64,000 nucleotides of DNA. Source: CAVVMA01 sp963830715 (GTDB lineage: Bacteria > Desulfobacterota > Binatia > Binatales > Binataceae). Made by a program: the position numbers and the translations under genes. This document shows positions 17,542 to 26,169 of this stretch, one piece after another. The stretch's first letter is position 1, and each line of letters starts with the position of its first letter. Where the stretch lies: contig CAWHNS010000024.1 of NCBI GenBank assembly GCA_963830715.1, positions 124,001-188,000 on the forward strand, written 5' to 3'. The notes under the pieces are model-generated. The model saw nothing but the letters and a program-made list of their open reading frames with translations. It did not search any database and was not told the DNA's origin.

Positions 17542-18679
17542 TCAACCCCTAAAGATATCGAACGGCTCGATTTTCAGGACTCGGCGTATGCCCGCGTAGC
17601 TGGAAACACTGGCAATTATCAGAACCAGCAGGAACGCCAGGCCGAGATTGGTGTAAGTGACGCGAGAAGCGTATTCCGGGAGTCTCAGCTTTGCGGCACT
17701 AATCAGAAGGGTGGACAGGCCAATCCCAAGTCCGTATCCGGCGAGCGAGGTGAAGGCGGCCTGGAACAATATCATGTAAACCAGCTCACGACCTTTCGCT
17801 CCAATCGCCTTGAGTGCGCCGAAGTGCTCAAGGTTTTCCAGGATGAACGTGTAAAAGGTCTGCCCCGAGATCGACAGACCTACGATGAAACTGATAACAG
17901 TCATCAATAGCGTATTGGTGCCGATCCCGGTCTGGTATTTCAGGTAGGCGGAGATTCGGTCGGTAAACTCCCTGCGCGGTCAGCGCGAGGTAGCCAAGCG
18001 CCGCAACCTGCTCCTTGATGTACGGGATATCGGAGTTGGTCTTCGGCTCTACCAAAATGTATGAGGTGGTAAAGCGAGTGGACGGTATGTACTGGATGGC
18101 CCGGTTGTAGGTGGTGTAGAGGGTCGGAGTACCGTACAGTCCGCCGGTGGCGACTTTCGCGATACCGACGATGACGCCGCGATGGTCGTTGAGTTCAAAT
18201 TCGGTTCCGATCTTCGGATTCTCCAGTTTAGGGAACTCCTCGTCTTCCACTACAACGAATCCATTTTCAGCAAAGATGTCTTCGATGTCGCCCTCCAGCA
18301 ACTCCGGCCTTCCGAACAGGCTGGTATCATCAAGTCCGATCACCGTGACGGGCTGATAGGTGCCGTCCTGGAGCTTGACGAGCGCCGCACCCGAGTAAAG
18401 AGGAACCGCGAATTTCACGCCGTTCACGCTGCGCACCGCGTCGAGCACGTAGTCCGGCATTGGAATGCTGCTGAGGACGGTGTTTACGGCCGGATCCATC
18501 ACCCAGATGCTGGCGCCGACGTTGATCACGGTGGCCGATGCCTTGGTCAGAATACCTGCGAAGGTTGAGGTCATCTGCACGATGAGGAACACCGAGAAGG
18601 TGGTTCCCACCAGAAGCGCTGTATATTTGCCTTTGTCGTTGACCAAAAGCTTATAGGCCAGAATGAGGATTTCCTTCAT
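17542..18679 (-). pseudogene. MacB/FtsX-like ABC permease, frameshifted
   Basis: First gene of the efflux operon. The 5' part carries the first transmembrane helix (YTALLVGTTFSVFLIV) and the extracytoplasmic MacB-PCD domain (VIGLDDTSLFG, VIVGIAKVA). At 17970-17972 a CCC run (GGG in the gene) appears to hold one extra base; the other frame continues EFTDRISAYLKYQTG and the three C-terminal helices (LLMTVISFIVGLSI, FGALKAIGAKG, LAFLLVLIIASVSSYAG). Removing one base gives a 378-aa protein of the proper FtsX-type topology. If real, the transporter is dead, though all three partners remain intact. Confidence 0.8.
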
Positions 18680-18925
18680 AGCTAATTCCGTGCGGCATTG
18701 CTGGCGATATAACAGGCCTCATCAGCCTGAAATCGCACCAGCAATCATGGTTTAGCCAGTGCCGTGCCAGCCCTCAGATCGAAGCTTGGCGCATCCGAGG
18801 CCGGCCTTTTGTATCCGATCGAGCCATTGCCAGAGGCGAGGACTGATGCGAAATAGCATCCCCGTCGAGAGCCTGGCGGTTGCAGGGAACGGCAAGCTCG
18901 CCGGCATGTGAGCTTCGGCTGCCGT
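18680..18925. other. Intergenic region between efflux operon and cytochrome c
   Basis: About 245 bases holding the sigma-54 promoter of the efflux operon (18754-18769, listed separately). No other gene or hairpin terminator with a T-run is visible. Confidence 0.5.
18754..18769 (-). promoter_or_regulatory. Candidate sigma-54 promoter of the efflux operon
   Basis: On the minus strand TGGCACG-GCAC-TGGCT, with GG and GC ten bases apart as the -24/-12 elements demand; the -12 box deviates from TTGCW at its second base. Expected start of transcription about 18742, giving a leader of about 63 nt before the permease ATG. Confidence 0.65.
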
Positions 18926-19357
18926 CTACTTTTGCTGGAGGCTCTTGATGTAGCTCACGACATCTGAGATGCGCTCTTTGACTTTAGCTTCGCTGTCCGG
19001 GGTGAACTCTTTTCCAGCCTGCTGAAATTTCGTTCCCCAGAACGGCATGTCGAAGCGCGCATGCGAGGGAATGCCCGCCCGACCGTCGATCGATTGGTAC
19101 ACTCGATCGGCCGGGAACACGCCGCCGTGATTCCTGGTCAATAATGTCAGATCGGGCGGCTTGATCCCGGGAATGACATAGAGCGCTTCCCCGTGACCCT
19201 TGCCGTCTTTCCCATGACAAGAAGCGCAGTTCTGCTCAAAGTCCTGCTTGCCCGTCGTTCCTGCCCGCACATTCATCACGCTGAACCCGGACACGAGCAG
19301 TACGACAATGGAAGCGGAAACTCCTCGCCTTAAGAGTCCAATCAACGCCATTTGCAT
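18926..19357 (-). CDS. Exported c-type cytochrome, monoheme
   Basis: A 143-aa protein starting at MQMALIGLLRRG (19357), with a signal peptide (SASIVVLLVSGFSVMNVRA) and the heme-binding CASCHGKDGKGHG. The distal Met is probably in FDMPFWGTKF, and the C-terminal helix is ISDVVSYIKSLQQ. It is a paralogue of the broken cytochrome at 13722-14141, with the same DIDGR-like centre. It follows the USP gene by 62 nt on the same strand and is likely transcribed with it from the sigma-54 promoter at 20068-20083. It is a soluble periplasmic electron carrier. Confidence 0.88.
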   Translation of the reverse strand: MQMALIGLLRRGVSASIVVLLVSGFSVMNVRAGTTGKQDFEQNCASCHGKDGKGHGEALYVIPGIKPPDLTLLTRNHGGVFPADRVYQSIDGRAGIPSHARFDMPFWGTKFQQAGKEFTPDSEAKVKERISDVVSYIKSLQQK

Positions 19358-19419
19358 TTCATACCGTCCGGCGCTTTTCGATTCGCGCCTTGCACCGCCG
19401 CATGTTCTCCGAGGCCACG

Positions 19420-20028
19420 TCATATGTTCTTGTCGCCAGCCGAGTCGTTCTGCCGGATCGTGAGCACCGGGCAGCCGGCTTCCCTGACCACCCGCTCTGC
19501 GACACTCCCTAAGAAAAAGTGCGGGACTCCTCGTCGCCCGTGCGTGCCAATAACGATCAAGTCGGCGTCCAACGCCGACTGAACTGCGCTCACCCTTTCA
19601 GCGGGGTCACCCGTCGTAACGACGAACTGGCAGCGAACGTCGTGAAGATGTTGACTCGCGATCTCCTCCATCTTCCGTTTGGCTGCCTGCTCCGCCATGA
19701 CCCGATCGGTGACGGCCCCTCCAAGCGGAATGAAAACTGTCGGACAGACATGAAGCAGATAGAGCTCCGCATCGTTCTGGGAAGCTAGCCGGCTGGCCAG
19801 ATCCAGGGCCTTGAGCGAGTTCTCGTCGAAGTCGATCGGGCAGAGGATCCGATCGAACACTTTCAGCGTCTTTCCCGGTTGACGCTCCCTGGCCGCTCGT
19901 TCTTCGGCCTGACGGCGTAACCTGGCCAGCAACTCGCGATCTCTTTCAGCCGCCCATTGATCCTCACGCGCCTTCTCGACGCTCCGCAGCTTGTCTCCAA
20001 ACCGATCTTTTTCGTCCGCGGCTACCAT
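19420..20028 (-). CDS. Universal stress protein with N-terminal charged extension
   Basis: A 202-aa protein. Residues 1-50 form a charged helical extension (DRFGDKLRSVEKAREDQWAA) seen in some UspA-like proteins; the Usp domain follows (RILCPIDFDENSLKALDLA) and ends in the ATP-binding signature GTHGRRGVPHFFLGSVAE. I chose the ATG at 20028 because an upstream ATG (20076) lies inside the sigma-54 promoter and could not be in the mRNA. It is the first gene of a probable USP-cytochrome operon. Confidence 0.88.
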   Translation of the reverse strand: MVAADEKDRFGDKLRSVEKAREDQWAAERDRELLARLRRQAEERAARERQPGKTLKVFDRILCPIDFDENSLKALDLASRLASQNDAELYLLHVCPTVFIPLGGAVTDRVMAEQAAKRKMEEIASQHLHDVRCQFVVTTGDPAERVSAVQSALDADLIVIGTHGRRGVPHFFLGSVAERVVREAGCPVLTIRQNDSAGDKNI

Positions 20029-20067
20029 GACGATGCGACTGCCGACCTGGCGATAGGCTATAGGAGC

Positions 20068-20083
20068 CGCAATCACCGTGCCA
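20068..20083 (-). promoter_or_regulatory. Sigma-54 promoter of the USP-cytochrome operon
   Basis: TGGCACG-GTGA-TTGCG on the minus strand, the closest match to the -24/-12 consensus in this window, with the invariant GG and GC spaced ten bases. Transcription should start near 20058, 30 nt before the USP ATG. A TGACTCC motif (20135-20141) lies about 50 bases upstream. Confidence 0.8.
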
Positions 20084-20214
20084 TCAGCCCTGCGGGGCGG
20101 GAATGGCCGAATGTCGTCTCAAGCCTGAAGTCCCTGACTCCTAACGATGCATCTCCAACTCCGTTACGACTCCGGTTGCCTCATCAGAACGATGCACTAG
20201 TAGGTCAGAGCTAT

Positions 20215-21759
20215 TCATAGGCCGTATTTGGCGATCTTGGCGTATAGCTTCTTGCGCGAGATCTGAAGCAGCTTCGCGGCGGCGACCTTGTTTCCGTCGG
20301 TAGCCGTCAGCGCTCGCGCGATGAGATCGCGCTCGGTGTCGGCGAACGAAGCGATGGGAACGCCGGCGGCCGGCTCAGCCGCCAGGGAGGATCGCGAGGC
20401 CACGCCAATAGAAACATTAGCGATGCCGCGCGGGAGGTTCTCAAGCCGGATCATCGGGGAGCGGCCGAAGGTAAACGCCCCCTCGATCGCGTTCGACAAC
20501 TCGCGAACGTTGCCCGGCCACGAATGCTTGCGCATCGCTTCGAGCGCGTCCGGCTCGATTCCGTCCACGATGACGCGGGGCCGAAGTTTCTCGTTGAAGA
20601 GGGCGATGAAGTGCTCGACCAGCGCCAGCACATCGTCCAGCCGTTCACGCAGCGGCGGCACCTCGAGCACGTTGGCTTGCAGCCGGTAGTAGAGATCCTG
20701 GCGCAGTTTACCCGAGCGCAGCGCCGCCTCGGGTTCGCAATTGGTCAACGCAATCAAGCGCACGTCAACCGGAACTTCCCGAGTCGAGCCGACCGGCCTC
20801 ACGCTGCGTTCCTGCAGTGCGCGAAGCAGTTTGCTCTGCGTCTCAGGACTCATCTCGGTGACTTCGTCCAGGAACAGAGTGCCGCCTTCGGCTGCCCGGA
20901 ACAGCCCCAGATAATCGGCGTTCGCGCCGCTGAACGCGCCGCGCTTGTAGCCGAACAGCTCGCTCTCGATCAGGTCCTTGGGAATCGCCGCGCAATTGAA
21001 CGCGACGAACGGCGCCGCCGGATTCGCGCCGCACTCGTGAATCGCGCGCGCCACCAGCTCCTTTCCGGATCCGCTCTCGCCGACGATAAGCACAGTGCCG
21101 CGGGTTGCACCGGCCGCCTCGATACGATCGTACAGGCGGAGCATGGCTGCGCTCGCCCCGACCAAGCCGTGGAAGACGCGCCGTTCCCGTCTGGCGAGCA
21201 GCGCCGCCTGCCGTTCCAGCGCCTGGATACGCGCGCCGGTGGTTGCCGACGCGGATCGGAAGTACGCATCGGCCAGCAGAATCATCCGCACGTGGCTCAG
21301 TTTGTCGAAGATGGTGTAGATCTCGAGCGGCGGCTGAGGGTCCGGAAACACTGAGTAGGCGCTCTCCTCGTAGAGATGCAGCGAGGCCACGATCTCCGCG
21401 AAAGGCACGTTCCGCTCGCACAGTAACTCGCCGGTCCGGATCGTATCGATAGCGTAGCGATCCATGTCGCGATCGAGCAGGTGCTGCGTGTTTCTCGAGA
21501 ATGCATTTCGGAAAATGTCGCGGAATTCATGCTCGCTGAGCGCGCGCTCATCGCCAAAATGCAACGCGTATAGCTGGTACCAATGCTGGATGACCTCGTC
21601 CAGCCGGGCGAGAATCAGCTCCAGGATCGGCCGCAGCGCTTCGAGCTCCTCGTCCCACAGCAGGTGATAGTGGCGCGGACCGCTCCGGGTCGGCCGAGGC
21701 GCGACCGGATCGGCTTCTGGCGCGGCGGCCCTATTTCGCGCCGGTTCTGTTGGAGTCAT
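20215..21759 (-). CDS. Sigma-54 enhancer-binding regulator with N-terminal sensor domain
   Basis: A 514-aa activator. Residues about 20-165 are an all-helical sensor with an HWYQLYALHF helix and ERNVPFAEIVASLHLYEES, which look like the RsbR-N/globin-sensor superfamily; the ligand is unknown. The AAA+ domain follows with Walker A GESGSGKE, Walker B GGTLFLDEV, and PPLRERLDDV. The C-terminal Fis-type HTH (NKVAAAKLLQISRKKLYAKI) binds enhancers. The sigma-54 contact loop reads GAFSGA rather than GAFTGA, a known but uncommon substitution. It is transcribed divergently from the receiver gene. Six nearby -24/-12 promoters suggest that this is their local activator (inference). Confidence 0.92.
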   Translation of the reverse strand: MTPTEPARNRAAAPEADPVAPRPTRSGPRHYHLLWDEELEALRPILELILARLDEVIQHWYQLYALHFGDERALSEHEFRDIFRNAFSRNTQHLLDRDMDRYAIDTIRTGELLCERNVPFAEIVASLHLYEESAYSVFPDPQPPLEIYTIFDKLSHVRMILLADAYFRSASATTGARIQALERQAALLARRERRVFHGLVGASAAMLRLYDRIEAAGATRGTVLIVGESGSGKELVARAIHECGANPAAPFVAFNCAAIPKDLIESELFGYKRGAFSGANADYLGLFRAAEGGTLFLDEVTEMSPETQSKLLRALQERSVRPVGSTREVPVDVRLIALTNCEPEAALRSGKLRQDLYYRLQANVLEVPPLRERLDDVLALVEHFIALFNEKLRPRVIVDGIEPDALEAMRKHSWPGNVRELSNAIEGAFTFGRSPMIRLENLPRGIANVSIGVASRSSLAAEPAAGVPIASFADTERDLIARALTATDGNKVAAAKLLQISRKKLYAKIAKYGL

Positions 21760-21832
21760 TTGACTTCTGCTTGTGCTCCAAATGGAGGCATTGAGTCAAG
21801 ATGCAAAGGCACGTTTCCGGTTTCCGCTTGCG

Positions 21833-21848
21833 TGGCATGGTTCTGGCT
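21833..21848 (+). promoter_or_regulatory. Candidate sigma-54 promoter of the receiver-like gene
   Basis: TGGCATG-GTTC-TGGCT, GG-N10-GC spacing exact. Predicted transcription start about 21858, which excludes the ATG at 21863 as an efficiently translated start and favours 21905. TGGAGTCA (21751-21758) and GAGTCA (21793-21798) lie upstream, overlapping the divergent regulator start. Confidence 0.6.
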
Positions 21849-21904
21849 ACACTCCCTACTCGATGCTTACGCGAGAGGTCACAGTAATTTCGCCATTGAC
21901 CACA

Positions 21905-22375
21905 ATGGCCAAAGATCAGGAAGACGCCGCCTTGGCCCCGAAAACCGCGCGCGCGAGCGGCCGAAGAGCCGCCGGCGTCGGCCGACAAGGGCGGTCGCCG
22001 AGACTGCCGCCGAGTCTGTCGCTCGTGTCGGCCGACGACTCATTGGCTGATTTGGTCGCGCGAACGATTATGCCGCCCTGGAAAATATCTCGGCATCGGA
22101 AGTGGGCGAGTAAGGAGGTCTTCAGGGCGCCTAACGTGCGGCTGGTCGTGCTCGACGACGAGATCGTAAGTGAAAGTGACCGGCACTCCGTGCTCGCGCA
22201 GCTTCGAACTTACGTGCCATCCGCGTCCGTGCTCTATGTCGCCGGGAGCCATAGCAACGAGAACGAAAAGCGGGCTCGCTCGAACGGCGCTCACTACTAC
22301 GCATCGAAACCCATCTCGGCGGACCATTTCGGCTACGTGTTGCGATCTTTTCTCAGTGCAAGGCTGGATCGATAG
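21905..22375 (+). CDS. Degenerate response-regulator receiver protein
   Basis: A 156-aa protein: a basic, low-complexity N-terminal tail of about 35 residues, then a CheY-like fold (SLSLVSADDSLADLVA, VRLVVLDDEIVS, ASVLYVAGS, GAHYYASKPIS). The phosphoacceptor region retains LDDE and the Lys of SKP, but the first acidic pocket is reduced and the spacing is unusual, so phosphorylation is uncertain. It has no output domain. The start at 21905 is chosen from the sigma-54 promoter position; no strong Shine-Dalgarno sequence is seen. It is divergent from the enhancer-binding regulator and could modulate it. Confidence 0.7.
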   Translation: MAKDQEDAALAPKTARASGRRAAGVGRQGRSPRLPPSLSLVSADDSLADLVARTIMPPWKISRHRKWASKEVFRAPNVRLVVLDDEIVSESDRHSVLAQLRTYVPSASVLYVAGSHSNENEKRARSNGAHYYASKPISADHFGYVLRSFLSARLDR

Positions 22376-22441
22376 CGGACTGATTCGCCGCCGGCCCTCG
22401 GGTCTATCGAGGCTCCGAATCTGACCTGAAAGCAAGTGTGT

Positions 22442-22479
22442 CCAATGGAGTCAACAGCTTGTCGACCTGACTCTATTGG
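22442..22479. promoter_or_regulatory. Candidate enhancer: inverted repeat CCAATGGAGTCA / TGACTCTATTGG
   Basis: Two 12-base arms (22442-22453 and 22468-22479) are inverted copies with one mismatch, their centres 26 bp apart, and end 57 bases upstream of the -24 box of the CBS-gene promoter. Position and symmetry suit a Fis-type enhancer-binding protein site. The exact complement of the left arm recurs at 26170-26181 between the two divergent sigma-54 promoters of the ADH and USP-CBS genes. Confidence 0.55.
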
Positions 22480-22536
22480 CATTTCGCATGGCTCTGAAAC
22501 GACCGCCAACGGGCGAGAGACATGCGGGCGATTCTT

Positions 22537-22552
22537 GGCAAGCACTTTGCAA
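22537..22552 (+). promoter_or_regulatory. Sigma-54 promoter of the CBS-protein genes
   Basis: TGGCAAG-CACT-TTGCA, a near-consensus -24/-12 promoter with exact spacing. The predicted start of transcription is about 22563, 21 nt before the ATG at 22584, and it rules out the longer upstream frame. Confidence 0.75.
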
Positions 22553-22583
22553 CATTGGTGGCGATGACAGCGGGGCTAGTACG

Positions 22584-22976
22584 ATGCAGATAGTCAATTG
22601 GATGACTCGCAATCCCTGTACTGTGCAACAGCACGAGAAACTCGCCAAAGCCAAAGCGCTCATGGACTACGGGCGCTTTCGGCGGCTGCCCGTGATGGAA
22701 AACGGGAAGATGATCGGGATAATTACCGAACGCGACATCAGGTCCCACTCGGGATACCTGGATTCCACGCAAGTTGACGCCGCGATGACGCCGGATCCTA
22801 TGTCAGTAACCCCACGCACGAGCGTCGAGGACGCCGTGCGCCTGATGCTCAAGCACAAGATTGGAGGACTACCGGTCGTAGAGGACGGAGAATTGGTGGG
22901 CATCGTCAGCACCAGCGACATCCTTCGAGCTTTTCTCGGAGTCGTTCTGGCGACACAGGATATCAACCGTGAATAG
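22584..22976 (+). CDS. Tandem-CBS domain protein
   Basis: A 130-aa protein made of two CBS motifs: VNWMTRNPCTVQQHEKLAKA...FRRLPVMENGKMIGIITERD, then AMTPDPMSVTPRTSVEDAVR...GGLPVVEDGELVGIVSTSDI. CBS pairs bind adenosine nucleotides and act as energy sensors. The first motif, including ERDIRSHSGYLD, is strikingly similar to the CBS half of the USP-CBS fusion at 26328. It overlaps the region upstream of the second CBS gene and is likely co-transcribed with it. Confidence 0.9.
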   Translation: MQIVNWMTRNPCTVQQHEKLAKAKALMDYGRFRRLPVMENGKMIGIITERDIRSHSGYLDSTQVDAAMTPDPMSVTPRTSVEDAVRLMLKHKIGGLPVVEDGELVGIVSTSDILRAFLGVVLATQDINRE

Positions 22977-23049
22977 GACGGGAATCAGGATCCCATCGAG
23001 GGCGGGTCGAAGCCGGCCTGCAAAAATCGGCGGAACGGAAGGCGCGTCG

Positions 23050-23493
23050 ATGCTGATCGAAGACTGGATGAAGACCCCGCTGCATTCGGTCAGGCCGCAC
23101 GACTCCGTAGCACACGCCCGGGCGATCCTGGAAGAGTTTCGGATCAACCAGCTCCCGGTGATCGTCAATGGAAGGTTGGCTGGAATCGTGACGGATCGCG
23201 ATCTGCGTGACGCGCCAATGGCGGTGCAGGTTTCGGCGGCAGCGGCGGCGAACAGGGAGCCCGCCGAACTGCCCGATCCTAACGAGATTGCGGTGGAAAC
23301 CGTGATGACGCAGGCGGTCTTGACCCTCGGTCCGCGCGACCCGCTTAAGAAGGCGGCCCGGCTGATGCGCCGGCAGCGGATCGGCGCCGTCCCGATTGTG
23401 GAGAAAGGCCGCGTTGCCGGAATCCTCGCTCGCAGCGACATCCTCGATGCATTCGTATCGATAGCGGATGCGATTCAGCGCAGGAGCGGGTAA
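23050..23493 (+). CDS. Tandem-CBS domain protein
   Basis: A 147-aa protein with two CBS motifs: IEDWMKTPLHSVRPHDSVAH...INQLPVIVNGRLAGIVTDRD and ETVMTQAVLTLGPRDPLKKA...IGAVPIVEKGRVAGILARSD, separated by an Ala/Glu-rich linker. The ATG at 23050 was chosen because the CBS motif begins right after it; a longer frame from 22969 would overlap the preceding CBS gene. It is probably the second gene of the sigma-54-driven pair. Confidence 0.88.
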   Translation: MLIEDWMKTPLHSVRPHDSVAHARAILEEFRINQLPVIVNGRLAGIVTDRDLRDAPMAVQVSAAAAANREPAELPDPNEIAVETVMTQAVLTLGPRDPLKKAARLMRRQRIGAVPIVEKGRVAGILARSDILDAFVSIADAIQRRSG

Positions 23494-23520
23494 CGATCGG
23501 CGGGAGGAGGCGTCGCGATC

Positions 23521-24933
23521 TCAGTCCAGACGCACTTGCTCAAGGTATCGCGGCACGACTGCGTTCCAGCCGAGCTGCTTCTCGATTTGCACGCGCACCG
23601 ATTGTGCCGCGGCGGTATCGCCGTGGACGACGTACACCGCCTCGGGACGTGACGGCGCGCTCCGAAGCCAGGTGATTATCTCGGCCTGATCGGCATGTAC
23701 GGAGAATGCGGGCACGTTGACGACCTCGGCGCGAACCGGTACGTAGCGCCCGAGCATCTTTACCGATTTAGCTCCTTCCAGCAGCGATCGTCCGCGCGTG
23801 CCCTCAGCCTGGTAGCCGACCAGAATGACAGTGTTCCTTTCGTCGGGCAGCCGATTCGCGAGGTGATGCAACACGCGACCGCCGGTCGCCATCCCGGACG
23901 CCGAAATGATCAGCGCCGGTCCCGCCATGCGGTTGAGCGCGATCGATTCAGCGACCGTCTTCACCTCGGTCAGTTGCCCCGGATCGAGTATCTCCGGCCT
24001 GCCCGCAAGCTCCGGCCGGATCTCCGGGCCCGATCGGAGAATCGCGGCCTTGTAGAGTTGCAGCGATGCCAGCGCCATCGGGCTGTCAACGTACACCGGC
24101 ATCGACGGAACTTTTCCCGCCCGCACGAGTTGGCGAAGGTGAAACAGGATGACCTCAGTCCGATCGACCGCGAACGCTGGAATCACGATTACGCCGCCAC
24201 GCTCGGCGGTCCGCGCCAGCGCCTCAGCAAACAGGTGAATCGATTCAGCGTCGTCGTGGAGCCTGTCGCCGTAAGTTGATTCGACCAGGATCACGTCACA
24301 GGCCGGCGGCGGTTCCGGCGGGCGCAATATCGGATGATTGTGCCGGCCGAGGTCGCCGCTGAAGAGGATCCTGCGTCCGCGCCCGCCGTCTATCTCGACC
24401 AGCACGCTTGCCGCGCCAAGGATGTGTCCGGCCTGCCGGAACGTCGCTCGCAGATCGGGCCCGGCTTGCACAGGCGAATCGAAGGGCACGGGCGCGAGGT
24501 GTCCAAGCGAGCGCATCGCGTCCGCCTCGGTGTACAGCGGAAGGGCCGGCGAGTGCTTCGAATACCCGCGGCGATTGGCATAGTCGGCCTCTTCCTCCTG
24601 CAGATGACCGCTGTCCGGAAGAACGATTGCGCACAAGTCGCGAGTTCCGTGGGTCGCGAGAATCCGTGCGCGAAAGCCGTAGCGGCACAGCGCAGGCAGG
24701 TAGCCGCTGTGATCGAGGTGCGCGTGCGTCAGGACCACCGATCCCAGTTCGTGCGGCGTGACGGGAAGACGATCCCAGTTGCGCAGGCGCAACTCCTTCA
24801 ATCCCTGGAACAGGCCGCAATCCACCAGCACGCGCGAAGCCGGAGTCGCGACCAGGAAGCGGCTGCCGGTAACCGTCCCGGCGGCTCCAAGAAAACGAAG
24901 GGTTCCGGCAACATCCTGCGTCGCTTTACCCAT
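23521..24933 (-). CDS. Beta-CASP metallo-beta-lactamase-fold RNA-processing nuclease-like protein
   Basis: A 470-aa protein starting MGKATQDVAGTLRFLG. The metal-site signature is THAHLDHSGYLP, followed by VESTYGDR (Asp/Thr/Arg of beta-CASP), and the C-terminal beta-CASP motifs SASGMATGGRVLHHL and FSVHADQAEI. The family (YSH1/CPSF-73-like) includes RNA endo/exonucleases. It lies 32 nt after the ADH gene on the same strand and is therefore expected under the sigma-54 promoter at 26057-26072. Pairing with an alcohol dehydrogenase and stress proteins suggests a stress role. Target RNAs are unknown. Confidence 0.9.
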   Translation of the reverse strand: MGKATQDVAGTLRFLGAAGTVTGSRFLVATPASRVLVDCGLFQGLKELRLRNWDRLPVTPHELGSVVLTHAHLDHSGYLPALCRYGFRARILATHGTRDLCAIVLPDSGHLQEEEADYANRRGYSKHSPALPLYTEADAMRSLGHLAPVPFDSPVQAGPDLRATFRQAGHILGAASVLVEIDGGRGRRILFSGDLGRHNHPILRPPEPPPACDVILVESTYGDRLHDDAESIHLFAEALARTAERGGVIVIPAFAVDRTEVILFHLRQLVRAGKVPSMPVYVDSPMALASLQLYKAAILRSGPEIRPELAGRPEILDPGQLTEVKTVAESIALNRMAGPALIISASGMATGGRVLHHLANRLPDERNTVILVGYQAEGTRGRSLLEGAKSVKMLGRYVPVRAEVVNVPAFSVHADQAEIITWLRSAPSRPEAVYVVHGDTAAAQSVRVQIEKQLGWNAVVPRYLEQVRLD

Positions 24934-24965
24934 AAGACATGCTGCGCGCCGCGCCCGGGGCGAGA

Positions 24966-26015
24966 TCAGAAAACTATCAGCGGCTTGATGATCCCGTCGA
25001 GCTTCCTGTCCATCATGTCGAACGCCTTGTCGATCTCGGCAAAGGGAAACCGGTGAGTCGTCATGGCGGTCGGATCGAGTCGCCTGGCCTGGACGATGCG
25101 CAGAAGGCGTTCCATCCTGAGGCGCCCGCCCGGGCAGAGGCCGGTCCGGATCGTCTTCTCGGCCATTCCGACGCCCCACTCGATGCGCGGAATGTTCACG
25201 AATTCCCCCTTGCCGTGATAGCCGGCGTTGGAGATCGTGCCGCCGGGCTTGGTGACCTTGACCGCATTCCGGAACGCCTCATTGGCGCCCAGCGCTTCGA
25301 TGGCGGAATCCACGCCGCGTCCGTCGGTGATCTTCAGAATCCGAGCGACAGGGTCTTCCTTCGCGTGATCGACGATCACATCCGCGCCGAACTTGCGTGC
25401 CAGCTCCTGACGTGCCGGCACCGAATCGACACCGATCACGAGGCCGGCGCCGCGCAGTCTCGCGCCGGCGACCGCCATCAGTCCGACCGGTCCGAGCGCG
25501 AAAATCGCCACGGTTCCTCCGATTGGAATGTCGGCGTTCTCAGCCGCCATGAATCCGGTGGACATCATGTCGCAGCAATAGACCGCGGTGTCATCGGAGA
25601 CGGTCTTCGGAATGAGCGCCATGTTCGCGTCGGCCTCGTTGACGTGAAAGTAATCGGCGAACACGCCGTCTTTGAGATTGGCGAATTTCCATCCACCGAG
25701 TGCCGTTCCGGACTGGGACGAATGTGCCGCCTGTGATGCGAGATCGCCCCAATCCGGCGTGATCGCTCCGACCAGAACCCGGTCGCCGGGTTTGAACAGC
25801 CGGACCTCGCTGCCGACCTCGCTAATCACGCCGACCGCTTCGTGTCCGAGCGTTAGGTTCTCCCGCGGGCCGATCGCGCCGTGAACGGTGTGCGAATCAG
25901 AGGTACAGATCAAAGCGCGAGTGGTCATCACAATCGCGTCATTGGGACCTGGCCTGGGAATCGGCTTTTCCACGAAGCCCACCTGGTCCAGTCCCATCAT
26001 GACGAATGCCTTCAT
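24966..26015 (-). CDS. Zinc-dependent secondary alcohol dehydrogenase
   Basis: A 349-aa medium-chain dehydrogenase. The catalytic zinc ligands are visible in ICTSDSHT (Cys), TLGHEAVGV (His-Glu) and CCDMMSTG (Asp), the same trio as in NADP-dependent isopropanol dehydrogenases; the nucleotide-binding turn is GLGPVGLMAV-like (ALGPVGLMAV). The structural zinc loop seems absent, as in that subclass. The ATG at 26015 has GGAGG eight bases ahead; a TTG at 26030 is only part of the ribosome site. It is the first gene of a two-gene unit with the nuclease. Confidence 0.9.
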   Translation of the reverse strand: MKAFVMMGLDQVGFVEKPIPRPGPNDAIVMTTRALICTSDSHTVHGAIGPRENLTLGHEAVGVISEVGSEVRLFKPGDRVLVGAITPDWGDLASQAAHSSQSGTALGGWKFANLKDGVFADYFHVNEADANMALIPKTVSDDTAVYCCDMMSTGFMAAENADIPIGGTVAIFALGPVGLMAVAGARLRGAGLVIGVDSVPARQELARKFGADVIVDHAKEDPVARILKITDGRGVDSAIEALGANEAFRNAVKVTKPGGTISNAGYHGKGEFVNIPRIEWGVGMAEKTIRTGLCPGGRLRMERLLRIVQARRLDPTAMTTHRFPFAEIDKAFDMMDRKLDGIIKPLIVF

Positions 26016-26056
26016 TTCCGCGACCTCCAAGCTGAGCCTGCATACCCGACGAGACT

Positions 26057-26072
26057 AGCTCAGAGCGTGCCA
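26057..26072 (-). promoter_or_regulatory. Candidate sigma-54 promoter of the ADH-nuclease operon
   Basis: TGGCACG-CTCT-GAGCT on the minus strand; the -24 box is consensus and GG and GC are ten bases apart, while the first two bases of the -12 box deviate. The predicted transcript starts near 26047, giving a leader of about 32 nt before the ADH ATG. Confidence 0.6.
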
Positions 26073-26169
26073 TCCCCGACTTCATCGGAGCGCAACGTTT
26101 TGCGACCGGCGGCCAAACAGGCAACAGCGGCGGCCGCCCCGTTTCGCATCACGAGGTTGGCCGCGATAA

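Noticed and set aside
22477..22493. TGGCATT...TGGC as a further sigma-54 promoter
   Set aside because: GG and GC are eleven bases apart; the correct site at 22537 is much better placed.
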